From contig NZ_JBHTBW010000081.1 of NCBI RefSeq assembly GCF_042665195.1, forward strand, positions 62,001 to 126,000: a stretch of DNA of 64,000 nt, read 5' to 3'. A model generated the notes under the pieces. The model did not search any database and was not told where the DNA came from. It worked only from the letters and a program-made list of their open reading frames with translations. Positions 1-8,458 of this stretch are shown here, piece by piece. The position numbers were made by a program, and so were the translations under genes. This DNA comes from Laceyella putida. Lineage in GTDB: Bacteria > Bacillota > Bacilli > Thermoactinomycetales > Thermoactinomycetaceae. Within the stretch, counting starts at the first letter, position 1. Each line of letters begins with the position of its first letter.

Positions 1-467
1 GTGCGGTCCGCCAACTCCCTTGCCCCGGAGTGGTAGAGCACCGCCGCGACAACCGGTTTGGCAAAGCCTTGCGATAGCGCGAAGATGGCCCCATCCAACG
101 GATGAAACTGATATTGGTTCAATGACGGACTGTACCCGATATCATGCAAGAAACACGCTTGAACGAGCAAAGAACGCCATGCCGGTGGCACATCCAAGTC
201 GGGCAACAAGGATTCCATCCGCCTTACCGTTCCCAAAATATGCTGGTACCGCGGCTCATGCGGCGCCAAGTATTGCGCCAACCGCTCTCTGTCCATGACA
301 GCGGCCTTCCCTTTCACCGCACAGGCGCCCAGCAGGTTCAACGACACGTTTCCATCCTCGGAAATGTCAATCCCCTCCCTCTCCCCAATTTTGCCTGCCG
401 TCCCTTTCCCCGTTTCATATTTCCCGATGCGAATGCCCAGTTCCCGCAATCTGCGCCGCGTTTCCAC
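1..467 (-). CDS. HD-domain phosphohydrolase-like protein, 3' end missing
   Basis: The reading frame runs off the left edge without a stop, so only the first 155 or so codons are visible. The HD signature is clear: FLHDIGYSPSLNQ followed by FHPLDGA and VVAAVLYHSGAREL, the metal-binding pattern of HD phosphohydrolases. The HD part begins near the internal Met at 296. About 57 codons precede it (ETRRRLRELGIRIGKYE, then Gly/Lys-rich) and look like a small N-terminal extension. I chose GTG 467 because GGAGG sits eight bases upstream; an in-frame ATG at 548 lacks a good ribosome binding site. The substrate cannot be told from this fragment. Confidence 0.6.
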   Translation of the reverse strand, partial: METRRRLRELGIRIGKYETGKGTAGKIGEREGIDISEDGNVSLNLLGACAVKGKAAVMDRERLAQYLAPHEPRYQHILGTVRRMESLLPDLDVPPAWRSLLVQACFLHDIGYSPSLNQYQFHPLDGAIFALSQGFAKPVVAAVLYHSGARELADR

Positions 468-608
468 TAAATTTTCCTCCGTTCTTCCATATTCCAACAC
501 TGGATTCCGAAAATATGATACCATATCAAACATCTGAAAATGATTCATGGGTCGAGGGTGAAAAGAAAACCAGGATAATGAAAAACCAAGAGGATGGAGG
601 CGATTTTC

Positions 609-1151
609 ATGAAAAGGGATGATGTGAAAAGAAGCAAGTTTCTCAGTAAAGTTTTGCGTCACAAGCCCGAGACCATCGGCATTCGTTTGGATAAGAACGG
701 GTGGGTGGGCGTAGAGGAACTTTTGAACGCTTGTCGGAAACATGGTGTTTTGCTGGATCGCGAAACCTTGGAACGCATCGTTGAAACAAACGATAAGCGG
801 CGCTTCTCCTTCAGCGAAGACGGCCAAAACATTCGTGCCAATCAGGGGCATTCCGTACCCATCGACTTGAACCTGGAACCAATGGAGCCGCCGGAGAGGC
901 TGTACCACGGCACAGCCGGCCGCTATCTTCCATCCATCCGCGAAAAGGGATTGGTAAAAGGGAAACGACATCATGTGCATCTGTCCGCGGATCCCGTTAC
1001 CGCCCGCCAGGTGGGGAAAAGGCATGGCAAGCCAGCCATCTTGCAGATTATGGCCAGAGAAATGCATCAGGATGGATATGCCTTTTTCCGGTCAGCCAAC
1101 GGGGTTTGGTTGACGGAGCATGTTCCGGTCCGCTATCTGAAAGAAAAGTGA
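609..1151 (+). CDS. kptA: RNA 2'-phosphotransferase, Tpt1/KptA family
   Basis: KptA transfers an RNA 2'-phosphate to NAD+, giving ADP-ribose 1'',2''-cyclic phosphate and nicotinamide. The 180-residue protein has the expected family order: KRSKFLSKVLRHKPE at the N terminus, a winged-helix-like part with DKNGWVGVEELL, then RLYHGTAGRYLPSI and the HHVHLSADP segment of the NAD-binding half. Start ATG 609 follows GGAGG at 596-600 with eight bases between; the in-frame ATG at 594 overlaps that site and is unlikely. Bacteria lack the yeast tRNA-ligase pathway that needs this enzyme, so its role here is unknown (2'-phosphate removal or ADP-ribosylation of RNA ends is possible). Confidence 0.9.
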   Translation: MKRDDVKRSKFLSKVLRHKPETIGIRLDKNGWVGVEELLNACRKHGVLLDRETLERIVETNDKRRFSFSEDGQNIRANQGHSVPIDLNLEPMEPPERLYHGTAGRYLPSIREKGLVKGKRHHVHLSADPVTARQVGKRHGKPAILQIMAREMHQDGYAFFRSANGVWLTEHVPVRYLKEK

Positions 1152-1268
1152 GACTCCACATGACTTCGGCTTTGCCGTGCCCAACCCATCCCCCGTTCAC
1201 CAGTTTTCGCTTGGGAAGTTGTTGTTTAAATACTCTTGAATCCGTCGCCTTGTGGCTGGTGACAGATC

Positions 1269-1652
1269 TTATGGCAAGTCATGAAAAGAGAAAAAAGCTA
1301 ATTTGTCTATTTCTATGCTTCGTTTGGGTTTGACTTTGGTAAAAACCGAGACCTCGAACAAACCAACGTGATCATTTTTTCCCTCCTTCTTGCTGAAGAA
1401 AAGATGCAAAAGTTTGGCTTGTTCCGCAACAATTCCACATTCTTCTTTTAACTCGCGCAGGATCGCTTGGCGAAAAGTCTCTCCCTTTTTAACCGCACCG
1501 CCCGGCAAATACCAACCGTATTCATAATGGTGTCTTACCAGCAGAATGTGATGATTGTTCACGACGATGGCCCGCGATCCCAAAGTCACCGGCTTCGCCA
1601 ACTTACAGTAAAGTCGATACGCCTTGGTTAATACTCTTAACCACTTCTTCAC
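1269..1652 (-). CDS. Nudix hydrolase
   Basis: A 127-residue Nudix domain protein. The Nudix box GX5EX7REX2EEXGI is intact (GAVKKGE, then REL and KEECGI), preceded by YGWYLPGG, so it should bind Mg2+ and cleave a nucleoside diphosphate linked to some group X. The N-terminal 20 residues are basic and hydrophobic (KKWLRVLTKAYRLYCKL) and may be an amphipathic helix. Start is GTG 1652 behind GGAGAG. Substrate cannot be inferred; it converges on kptA and appears to be a single-gene unit. Confidence 0.85.
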   Translation of the reverse strand: MKKWLRVLTKAYRLYCKLAKPVTLGSRAIVVNNHHILLVRHHYEYGWYLPGGAVKKGETFRQAILRELKEECGIVAEQAKLLHLFFSKKEGKNDHVGLFEVSVFTKVKPKRSIEIDKLAFFSFHDLP

Positions 1653-2041
1653 CGGAATCCACTCTCCATAAACGATTTCCTTTCATTGGACTCTATGTCA
1701 ACCTTAACGCAACCGCGGGACACCGAGCTGCCCTTCCGGTTATGGCTACATTGCCCTGGCGTGTTCTTTCTGGCATCGTTTCTATGTTTGGTATATAGGT
1801 AACATAGAGGTGATGCCGTACTTGTTGGCACCGATCGGACCGGACTTGGCGTCTGCAGCCCCTAATACGCGGCGCCTCTGCCATGGGCCCATTACATCCA
1901 GACGGTATGGCCACAACCGGCACCGTGAATCTCCATCCGAATCGGCATGAGGGGTTGGCCAAGTGACCCCGTTTCCCCACTCCTTGCGGTCATACCCTTT
2001 CCTTTTAACCTGTCTTCAAAAGTCATTCTTCTCAACTCCCT
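1653..2041. other. Intergenic stretch with no gene seen
   Basis: About 390 bases between the Nudix gene and the lipoprotein gene. Open frames exist on the minus strand but have no ribosome binding site, no recognisable domain and unusual composition. I see no hairpin terminator or repeat that I can support. Confidence 0.4.
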
Positions 2042-2263
2042 TCAATTCTGTTTACCTGGTGGCGCGTCAGGACAATCCCATTCCGTTTTATTTTTTACTG
2101 CTGGAGTGATTCCTCCTTTGTTAGGGGCGGAGTAAATAAGATAGCGGCACCCTGTTTTTGGGTCAATGTAGTCGAATACATTGTCTTGGTCATGGTTATT
2201 CATATCACACCCGGTTAACAACATTGCGCCACCAACTAGCAATCCAGCAATGATCTTTTTCAC
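2042..2263 (-). CDS. Small predicted lipoprotein, DUF6440-like
   Basis: A 73-residue protein with a lipoprotein signal: MKKIIAGLLVGGAMLLTGC, where Cys19 would be lipidated after cleavage. The mature part is about 55 residues and contains DYIDPKTGCRYLIY, a pattern I associate with the DUF6440 family of small phage and bacterial proteins (family recall, moderate). Start is GTG 2263 with GGGGAG upstream. The gene is alone and lies behind a strongly structured leader (2288-2382). Function unknown. Confidence 0.65.
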   Translation of the reverse strand: MKKIIAGLLVGGAMLLTGCDMNNHDQDNVFDYIDPKTGCRYLIYSAPNKGGITPAVKNKTEWDCPDAPPGKQN

Positions 2264-2287
2264 TACTTACCAGCTCCCCTTTGTTGT

Positions 2288-2382
2288 TTTGGCTAGCCTT
2301 CGTTACCGAAGCCCCTTTCGGGTCATCGATAGGCACCACCCTACCTCGACAGGGGTAGGACTCCCCTGTTTCGCCTTCAATA
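2288..2382 (-). promoter_or_regulatory. Structured leader upstream of lipoprotein gene (possible cis-regulatory RNA)
   Basis: Read on the minus strand, this segment just before the lipoprotein start can form several hairpins: ACAGGGG/CCCCTGT, an alternative CCTACC/GGTAGG that would compete with it, CCC-GAAA-GGG and CTTCG-GTAA-CGAAG with GNRA-type loops. Mutually exclusive stems plus GNRA loops suggest a riboswitch-like leader. I could not match it to any known riboswitch consensus, so the class is open. The AT-rich stretch upstream (2385-2460) could hold the promoter. Confidence 0.4.
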
Positions 2383-2689
2383 TTTCTATTTTTTAAACAA
2401 TAATATGTTTATTTAATCCAGAATATTAAGGAATATATTTAAATAAAAATATCAAGATTAGACTGGGCGATATTGGGAAAGTTCTTTTGTGCGAGTAAAG
2501 CTACCTGAAGAAAAAATGTTTATTCTTACATAGAGAGCGAGACTTTTGGCCTGGCTATCGTCGCTCAGAAGGCGAAATGTTAGCTCTGAGAGCCAAATCT
2601 GTTTCAGGTTAAATCTATCCTTAAATATTTGGCGGCCTTCTAGCTCCCATAGAATCGTCCGTTTTTTATCCCCACCGGATTTTTGACTC

Positions 2690-2719
2690 AAAAGAAAAAG
2701 AAGCATTTTTTAGCTTCTT
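2690..2719 (-). terminator. Rho-independent terminator after toxin gene
   Basis: On the minus strand AAGAAGC-TAAAAAAT-GCTTCTT is followed by TTTCTTTT, directly after the RelE-type toxin stop codon at 2722. The roughly 230 bases beyond it (2458-2690) hold only an unsupported open frame that begins inside this hairpin. Confidence 0.75.
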
Positions 2720-2721
2720 CC

Positions 2722-3036
2722 TCAGATCAACTTTGATGTTTTGATAAATCGCTTTAACTCATTATAGAAGTTCTCACGGGTCCCACACATAATCACAACC
2801 ACCACGTTGCCTTCCTCATCCTCGTAAATCCGATAAGCAAGTTCATAATTCGTCCCTTTATATCTGATGTCATAACCATAGACACCGGCAAGATCACCTG
2901 TTTTAGCTTCCCCAACATAAGGATTAGCGGATATGGCTTGTATGGCTTCAAGGTATAAACGCTTCAGTGGCTTTTCCTTCAACTTCTTTAAATAACGCTC
3001 TGCCGGCGGCAGATACTCAATAATATATTTCCCCAC
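2722..3036 (-). CDS. RelE/ParE-type toxin of a type II toxin-antitoxin pair
   Basis: A 104-residue protein with the RelE/ParE layout: YIIEYLPPAERYLKKLKEKPLKRLYLEAI at the N terminus, a central DLAGVYGYDIRYKGTNYELAYRI, and a strand-rich end VVVVIMCGTRENFYNELKRFI. RelE members cleave ribosome-bound mRNA and ParE members inhibit gyrase; the sequence alone does not decide. I start it at GTG 3036, six bases after GGAGG, so it begins two bases past the antitoxin stop; an ATG at 3057 would have no ribosome binding site. It is co-transcribed with and probably translationally coupled to the AbrB-type gene and is followed by a terminator. Confidence 0.85.
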   Translation of the reverse strand: MGKYIIEYLPPAERYLKKLKEKPLKRLYLEAIQAISANPYVGEAKTGDLAGVYGYDIRYKGTNYELAYRIYEDEEGNVVVVIMCGTRENFYNELKRFIKTSKLI

Positions 3037-3037
3037 A

Positions 3038-3394
3038 CTAATCCTCCAAGTCTGCAAAGAGTTCCGCTGTCTTATCTTGGCGATCGGTCTTCTTCAATGC
3101 TGTCTGTGCCACTGCATCAGCTTCGGCAATCATCTCTTCAACAGCCGGACGGATTTGTGATTGAACACGGGCAAACTCTTCAATTAGCTGTTGCCCTTCA
3201 TATCCTTGGGAAACCAAGTCCTTTAAAATTTCGGTTGCAAAGCCATGATCAGGACGACCAGCCGGACGAATCACCAGCTCCCCATTCTTTACAAACACAT
3301 CGACTTCATCTTGGATATTAAGCTGATTAAAAAACTTAATCGGAATCGTGATCTGTCTTTTATCAGATACCTTGATCCGCTTTACTTCTGTCAT
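3038..3394 (-). CDS. AbrB/MazE-fold antitoxin with long C-terminal tail
   Basis: The N-terminal 45 or so residues are an AbrB swapped-hairpin DNA-binding domain: VKRIKVSDKRQITIPIKFFNQLNI followed by EVDVFVKNGELVIRP. The remaining 75 residues are helical and acidic and probably wrap the toxin. Start ATG 3394 has AGGAGG eight bases upstream. The open frame extends to 3430, but a TATAAT hexamer overlaps that upstream ATG, which supports the downstream start. Antitoxins with this fold usually repress their own operon. Confidence 0.85.
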   Translation of the reverse strand: MTEVKRIKVSDKRQITIPIKFFNQLNIQDEVDVFVKNGELVIRPAGRPDHGFATEILKDLVSQGYEGQQLIEEFARVQSQIRPAVEEMIAEADAVAQTALKKTDRQDKTAELFADLED

Positions 3395-3530
3395 AGGCAT
3401 AACCTCCTGGACTGCCATTCCAGTAGACATTATACGCCCCTCCCTTTAATATTATTCTTTGTTTTCTTGGTTTCTTTGATTTCTTTGTTTTTATTATACC
3501 ACAATTCGTCACTGTTGATCATATGCAATA

Positions 3531-3553
3531 AAAAAAGCGGCTTATTGCCGCTT
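3531..3553 (-). terminator. Hairpin with T-run on the minus strand
   Basis: AAGCGGC/GCCGCTT stem with a five-base loop; the minus strand continues with six T. It lies just upstream of the antitoxin promoter and would stop read-through from genes to the right. Confidence 0.65.
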
Positions 3554-3678
3554 AATCAGACCCCACTTCTTATACTAGTGATCCGAACAAGACTTACGCT
3601 CCCATCCTGCACGAGAACAGTTTTTTTGTACGGTGACCCCGTTTACAACAACGGCGAATATTAACCTTTGTAACCACC

Positions 3679-3705
3679 AAAAAAACGCCCCGCTAAAGGA
3701 CGCTT
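3679..3705 (-). terminator. Terminator downstream of small membrane protein gene
   Basis: Minus-strand AAGCGTCC/GGGGCGTTT stem (two G-U pairs) followed by a run of T. It serves the 111-residue membrane protein gene ending at 3834. The rest of 3554-3833 holds no supported gene. Confidence 0.6.
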
Positions 3706-3833
3706 TGGCAAAGGGTACCCCTGATCGGCGATGGATTATCTGCAAGTAATTCCCTCCCTCTTTCAGCTATGCCGTCAGACCCAACCAAACGAAAATAGCA
3801 CCCAAACCCCGTTCGGTTTGGATGCCATCTTCG

Positions 3834-4169
3834 TTAAAACGACAAAAGAAAGCTGTAATAGGCCACCACAAAGAGAAACAAAAGAAAAATCAGGCTGTAA
3901 AACTGGGCAAAGATGCGCAATGCCACCGACCGCACCCGGGTTTTGGCCAGGGAAAGCCATTTGCGGGCCAGCCACACAAACGGCGGCACCAGGAAACAAA
4001 GGGTAAACAGGTGCACCCATCCCACATACAGGGTGCGCTGCCATGCACTCGCCGCCGTCAACGAAAAGCCCAACCACGCGAGCATGCCCCATCTGCCAGC
4101 CAGAAATATAGCGATCAACATCACATAATAGACCATCCACTTCCGTTCCAAGAACCAACCCTCCATCAA
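3834..4169 (-). CDS. Small membrane protein, function unknown
   Basis: A 111-residue hydrophobic protein with three likely membrane spans: WMVYYVMLIAIFLAGRW, then around LYVGWVHLFTLCFLVPPFVWL, and the C-terminal LIFLLFLFVVAYYSFLLSF. A basic loop (ARKWLSLAKTRVRSVALR) sits between spans two and three. I do not recognise the family. No good ribosome binding site is visible before ATG 4169; the second Met could be used. It may share a transcript with the 103-residue membrane protein to its right. Confidence 0.55.
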   Translation of the reverse strand: MMEGWFLERKWMVYYVMLIAIFLAGRWGMLAWLGFSLTAASAWQRTLYVGWVHLFTLCFLVPPFVWLARKWLSLAKTRVRSVALRIFAQFYSLIFLLFLFVVAYYSFLLSF

Positions 4170-4214
4170 CCAACCTCATCCCTGTCAGTATAACAGATGG
4201 AGTGTCTCCTTATT

Positions 4215-4526
4215 TTACTTTCCAAAAAATTTTACCGCAAACCAAATCGCCAAACGCAATAATCCAATGATGATGGCAGCCATTACACTCGTCAAAATGT
4301 TTTGCCCCATGTCAAAGTGAAACACCGCAAATCCGAGAACGGCCCAAGCGACGGAAATGGTGATGGAGGCAGACAGGAAAATCAACCCGCACAACACGGC
4401 GAAAGAAATCACCATAAAGGAAGTGGATTGGATGGCACTCCCCACCACATACGCAATAAAGGCGATCTCGATAAATAGGATGATCGATCTCAGCAAATTG
4501 AAAATCGCCTTGAACATCTTGAACAT
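4215..4526 (-). CDS. Small four-span membrane protein, function unknown
   Basis: A 103-residue protein that is almost entirely membrane: spans near residues 10-30, 34-52, 53-75 and 80-100 (FNLLRSIILFIEIAFIAYVV, FMVISFAVLCGLIFLSA, SVAWAVLGFAVF, AAIIIGLLRLAIWFAVKFF). A purine-rich ribosome binding site precedes ATG 4526. A terminator at 4555-4588 separates it from the secretion operon, so membership of that system is not shown. Confidence 0.6.
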   Translation of the reverse strand: MFKMFKAIFNLLRSIILFIEIAFIAYVVGSAIQSTSFMVISFAVLCGLIFLSASITISVAWAVLGFAVFHFDMGQNILTSVMAAIIIGLLRLAIWFAVKFFGK

Positions 4527-4554
4527 CTTTCGCTTCCACCCCTCTATCTCTTGG

Positions 4555-4588
4555 TAGAAAACCGATCCCGCGCGAACCGGGATCGGTT
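4555..4588 (-). terminator. Terminator of the type IV secretion operon
   Basis: Perfect 11-bp stem AACCGATCCCG/CGGGATCGGTT with a short loop, followed on the minus strand by TTTTC. It lies just past the stop codon of the VirD4-like ATPase gene, marking the operon end. Confidence 0.8.
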
Positions 4589-4598
4589 GCTCCTTCTT

Positions 4599-7214
4599 TT
4601 AATTGGCTGACTCCGACCGCTTGTCGAAAAAGAGGGACTGGTCCATATATTCTGCGATTTCACGATCCACTTCTTCAATCGGGCGGACCTCCGGCGAACT
4701 TTTCATGATCTCCAAGCCCCATTCCAAGCCCCACAACAATGCCTCGTCTTTCTCCTTGTTGCGGTGATCCGCTTCTTTGCCGTCAGGGTGATACACCACC
4801 GGCGGATCGTTTTGCACAACGCATGTCGTCACATCACTGCGCTGGCGCCGTTTCGACCGGATATAGACGGCGGCGTGGCGTTCGGGCAACTTCTCCAAAA
4901 AGCTGGATTTGATGTGTTTGCGCGTAATGCTTTCCACTTCGTCGGACCCTTCGGTTTGCCCACAGCTCAACACCATGCCGATGTTGGAACGGATCGCTTG
5001 CATCAATGTTTCATTTTTGAAGTGGTCAATTTCGCGCGTGATCAACCCCAACCCAAAGGGGTATTTGCGGTCTTCCTGCAAAATTTCCGTCAACAGCGGG
5101 ATTTGCACCAGATGGGCTTCATCAACCATCATCAAATGGAACTTGGAACCGGTCGCCCGTTTGCGCGCCACTTGGTAGTACTGGTTGATCAACTGCCCCA
5201 CCGTGACAGTGATGTCATAATCCTTCAGTCCATAGGTGTCAATCATGACAAGATGCCCTTCATCCATGTATTTGGCGATATCCAGATTCATCTTTTTTTG
5301 GCAGAATAAGCGGCGCATCGTCGGGCTTTGCAGCAAGTGGTCAATCCGGTTCAAAACCTGGTCCGCTTCCCGCTTCATCTCCGCCTCGTCCACATTGGCC
5401 CAAAACCGCTTGACGTACGGATCTTTCACATTTTGAATCACCTTGTTGCGGAATGGCTTGTTGCGGAAGATATCGTCAATGCCCAGAATGGTGTGCGTTT
5501 CGGTGTCTTCCAGCAAACTCTGGATCGCCATGGCCATGAGGCGCTTGGAACGGGACAGCGGCTCATCCGTTTCCTCATCCGTCACCAAAACCATCGTCAT
5601 CTGTTCCGCCAACTGGTTGGTCGAAATCCCCTCCACTTTGTGCAACAGGTTTAATGCCGGAACATGGGTCGCGTCATGGGTGAGGTTAAAGTGATGGATC
5701 TTCTCTTTCGGTATGTTGATCCCCACCCGTTCGGCGATCCGCAGGCGGTTTTCGATGATGGGGATGATCTCCCGCGCCGGGTCGATGATGGTAAAGCCAG
5801 GCGCTTCATCGTGATTCTCAAACCATTCATCCAGAATGGACTGAATCATTTCCACAGCCAAGCTGGATTTTCCCATCCCGCTCGCTCCGGTCAAGATGAA
5901 GTGTTTGCTCAACTGTTCATAATGAACGCGCACTTCCCGTTTTTCAAGAGGATGATGGATTTTGCCGATCAACACGCCTTCGTTCCATTCATCCGGCTTC
6001 AGGGAGCGTTGGTTGTTCTCGAGATGGACGATAAATCCGCGGGTGTCGGGACCGTCCTCCTTCGCTTCCTGATAAATGTAATGGTTGGCCGGCGGGATAT
6101 GGAAGAGGTTGGCGATCTCGTCACCGGTCCATGTCATGATGGTCCATGGATAAGGAATGGGAACCAAATTATGGTCCATCAGCGGATTCCACCAGTCGTG
6201 GCGGATGAATTGGACCGCCCCGTCATACTTCATCGCCGTTTCGATCGATTCGGCGGTGGAACGCACGACCGAGACGGCGTTGTCCGAGTTGGACCAGATG
6301 GACAATCGCACATGGAAACTCAACTCGCGCCCCGTGAACCGCTGCACCAAGCTGACGCGGCGCGAACGTTCTTCCGGGTCCATGTCTTTCGTTTTTTTGC
6401 GCTTCAGGTCATCCACCGCGTCTTCCGTCCGTTCCTCCACCTCTTTCCAACTCACGGGGGAGAACTGGAGGTCCAGATACGTCCCTGGGCGCAAACAGTT
6501 TAAAATGCTGCCCAAATGGCTCTGTTTCTTTTGCCTCAGGGAAGCGAGGGGCAACCCTTGATTCTGTCCGATCTTAAAGACAAAATGCCCGCCGGACCCA
6601 CCTTTGTCCGGGCCGGGAAACTGGTCAGCGGAAATGTCATGCAGCTCCGCCGAAGGATAGACGCTGCGCAACGTATCCTTGACGCTGTTTTCCTTGTCCC
6701 CCGGATAAGCGAGATAAATGCCGATTTCCTTGCTCCCTTCCGGCAAGGCAAAACGGAGGCGAAACCATGGCCGCCCATATCTTAAGCGCATCCGCACCGG
6801 ACGGACCATGCCGCCAAACGTCCTGGTCAGCTCGTCGACCTTATCCAGGTCCAACGTAATATCGTTGCAGGGCAAGATCCGCAGGTATCGGATTTGCTCC
6901 TCCGCCCGTTTCCGGTAATGGGACTTGGTCATCAAGCGCGTTGCGACGATTCCGGCGATGATGATCACGGCAAAGATAATGACGACCGGAATCCAGGAAG
7001 ACAATTGGTTTCCGAGCCATTGAAATGTGTTGCTTACCACTTCCGTCGCTTTATCCGCTTTGCTCTCTTCGTCGAAAAAGTCCGCCAATAATTTCCAGAT
7101 ATAAAGAACGCCGATCAAGCCTCCCAATCCGAGAACTCCAAAGAAAAAGTATCTCGCGGCAAGGCGCAGTTGATCGTCGCCGCCTTTCGGAACTTTATTC
7201 CAATCACCAAACAA
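4599..7214 (-). CDS. VirD4/TcpA-like coupling ATPase (HerA/FtsK superfamily), membrane anchored
   Basis: An 871-residue ATPase, last gene of the type IV operon. Two membrane spans lie near residues 23-45 and 74-93. A long soluble N-domain follows, then the motor domain with Walker A GASGMGKSS (443-451) and Walker B LMMVDEAHL (694-702). Such proteins gate DNA or protein substrates into the type IV channel. Size and layout fit TcpA/VirD4-like or HerA-like ATPases of Gram-positive conjugation systems; I infer the coupling role from context because no relaxase is present. It is separated from the wall hydrolase gene by about 115 bases. Purines are abundant upstream of ATG 7214 (GGTGGGAG). Confidence 0.8.
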   Translation of the reverse strand: MFGDWNKVPKGGDDQLRLAARYFFFGVLGLGGLIGVLYIWKLLADFFDEESKADKATEVVSNTFQWLGNQLSSWIPVVIIFAVIIIAGIVATRLMTKSHYRKRAEEQIRYLRILPCNDITLDLDKVDELTRTFGGMVRPVRMRLRYGRPWFRLRFALPEGSKEIGIYLAYPGDKENSVKDTLRSVYPSAELHDISADQFPGPDKGGSGGHFVFKIGQNQGLPLASLRQKKQSHLGSILNCLRPGTYLDLQFSPVSWKEVEERTEDAVDDLKRKKTKDMDPEERSRRVSLVQRFTGRELSFHVRLSIWSNSDNAVSVVRSTAESIETAMKYDGAVQFIRHDWWNPLMDHNLVPIPYPWTIMTWTGDEIANLFHIPPANHYIYQEAKEDGPDTRGFIVHLENNQRSLKPDEWNEGVLIGKIHHPLEKREVRVHYEQLSKHFILTGASGMGKSSLAVEMIQSILDEWFENHDEAPGFTIIDPAREIIPIIENRLRIAERVGINIPKEKIHHFNLTHDATHVPALNLLHKVEGISTNQLAEQMTMVLVTDEETDEPLSRSKRLMAMAIQSLLEDTETHTILGIDDIFRNKPFRNKVIQNVKDPYVKRFWANVDEAEMKREADQVLNRIDHLLQSPTMRRLFCQKKMNLDIAKYMDEGHLVMIDTYGLKDYDITVTVGQLINQYYQVARKRATGSKFHLMMVDEAHLVQIPLLTEILQEDRKYPFGLGLITREIDHFKNETLMQAIRSNIGMVLSCGQTEGSDEVESITRKHIKSSFLEKLPERHAAVYIRSKRRQRSDVTTCVVQNDPPVVYHPDGKEADHRNKEKDEALLWGLEWGLEIMKSSPEVRPIEEVDREIAEYMDQSLFFDKRSESAN

Positions 7215-7330
7215 CTTGCTCCCACCTTTCTCACTGAAATGACAACGCCCTTTTCATTTTTCGACCATCTCATCCCTTACACATTCGCTCTGTACGTAAC
7301 ACACCCTTTTGTTTTGCCAATTTGGCCCAT

Positions 7331-8458
7331 TCAGTTCTTTACCACCAAGCTGGGGTCGATCAATTGCCCCTCTTTGCGGACTTCGAAATGCAAGTGGGGA
7401 CCGGTGCTCCATCCATTGGATCCCACCAGGGCGATCACTTGGCCTTTTGACACTTTTTGGCCGACGCGGACTTTGACGTCTTGCGGATACATATGGCCGT
7501 ACAAGGTGCGAAATCCATTTCCATGGTCGATGACCAACATCCAGCCGTAGCCGCTGGCTTCGCGTGACTCCACCACAACCCCGCCGTCACTCGCCAAGAT
7601 CGGGCTCCCCGCTTGATTGGCGATATCCAAGCCTTCATGGTAGGTATACACTTTTTTCACGGGATGAAAGCGCATGCCGAAAGGGGAGGTTACGCGCCCG
7701 CCCGGCACCGGCCACAGGAATTGTCCCGTTGAAAAGCCCGTTCCCCCTGCCGTTAACACGGGATGGGCAAACGTGTCGGCATAGCGTTTCACCTTAAGCA
7801 CATAATTCTCGTAATCGTGGTTATATCGCCAAACCGGCCCCCCCCGGCCAAACCAGTCTTCTCCAGGCCGATGGTTGGCCGCGAGATAGTTGGCTGTCGC
7901 ATGAATGGCATCGACGGGATCACTGGGATCGGCCTTCCCGTCCCCATTGCCATCCACTCCGTAACCGCCGTATTTGGCGATGAGGGCCGGATTGGTGATG
8001 TCTACCGAATCGGGCAAGTCCCCGAGCGCCGTTCCGCCCGGATAAGACCAACCCACCCACGTTTTATCCATGAACTGGGTATGGCCCCTCGCCCCCACCG
8101 AACTTACGCTCAAGTCATTTCCGAAATTGGTCTCCACCTTATGGATCGCCGCCAAAATGTGCCACGGCACCCCATACTTCTTGGCGGCGGCCTGGTAGAT
8201 GGGCAAGTATTTTTGCGCGGCCTGCGGAAACCCTTGCGACACTTCCCACTGCTCGATCTCACTCCCCGTTTGCCCTTCCGAGAAGAGATTAAGGAAGACC
8301 ATGCCAACAAGCGAAGTGAGAAAAAGGAAGAAGATGCCTCCACAGGCCAAGATCGTGAGCAAAATCCATTTCGCCTCAATCCCGGCTCCTTCTTTTCTTC
8401 CCTGAATGATGGTTGGCTTCCTGATTTTGATCGTCGCGGGTTTACTCGAAGTTGCCAC
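7331..8458 (-). CDS. Bifunctional cell-wall hydrolase: lytic transglycosylase plus M23 endopeptidase (VirB1/TcpG role)
   Basis: A 375-residue protein with one membrane span (about 31-56), a transglycosylase/lysozyme-like domain (about 85-225, catalytic Glu in HKVETNFG at 109, GARGHTQFM after it) and a C-terminal M23 metallopeptidase. The zinc ligands are His274 and Asp278 (YHEGLD) and His357 in PHLHFE. It would open peptidoglycan so the secretion channel can be built. CwlT of ICEBs1 and TcpG of pCW3 play this role, with different peptidase folds. Start GTG 8458 has GGAGGAGG upstream and overlaps the previous gene by 17 bases, indicating tight coupling. Confidence 0.9.
   Translation of the reverse strand: MATSSKPATIKIRKPTIIQGRKEGAGIEAKWILLTILACGGIFFLFLTSLVGMVFLNLFSEGQTGSEIEQWEVSQGFPQAAQKYLPIYQAAAKKYGVPWHILAAIHKVETNFGNDLSVSSVGARGHTQFMDKTWVGWSYPGGTALGDLPDSVDITNPALIAKYGGYGVDGNGDGKADPSDPVDAIHATANYLAANHRPGEDWFGRGGPVWRYNHDYENYVLKVKRYADTFAHPVLTAGGTGFSTGQFLWPVPGGRVTSPFGMRFHPVKKVYTYHEGLDIANQAGSPILASDGGVVVESREASGYGWMLVIDHGNGFRTLYGHMYPQDVKVRVGQKVSKGQVIALVGSNGWSTGPHLHFEVRKEGQLIDPSLVVKN

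Noticed and set aside
1693..1980. 95-codon minus-strand frame upstream of the Nudix gene
   Set aside because: No ribosome site and Arg/Cys-rich translation without any domain.
2458..2706. 82-codon minus-strand open frame
   Set aside because: It starts inside the toxin operon terminator and has no ribosome binding site or recognisable domain.
3440..3520. TTTCTTTG-type short repeats upstream of the antitoxin
   Set aside because: Low-complexity T-rich sequence, not a defined repeat family.
5664..6503. 279-codon plus-strand frame inside the VirD4-like gene
   Set aside because: It is antisense to a strong coding frame with intact Walker motifs; composition is that of a reverse shadow.
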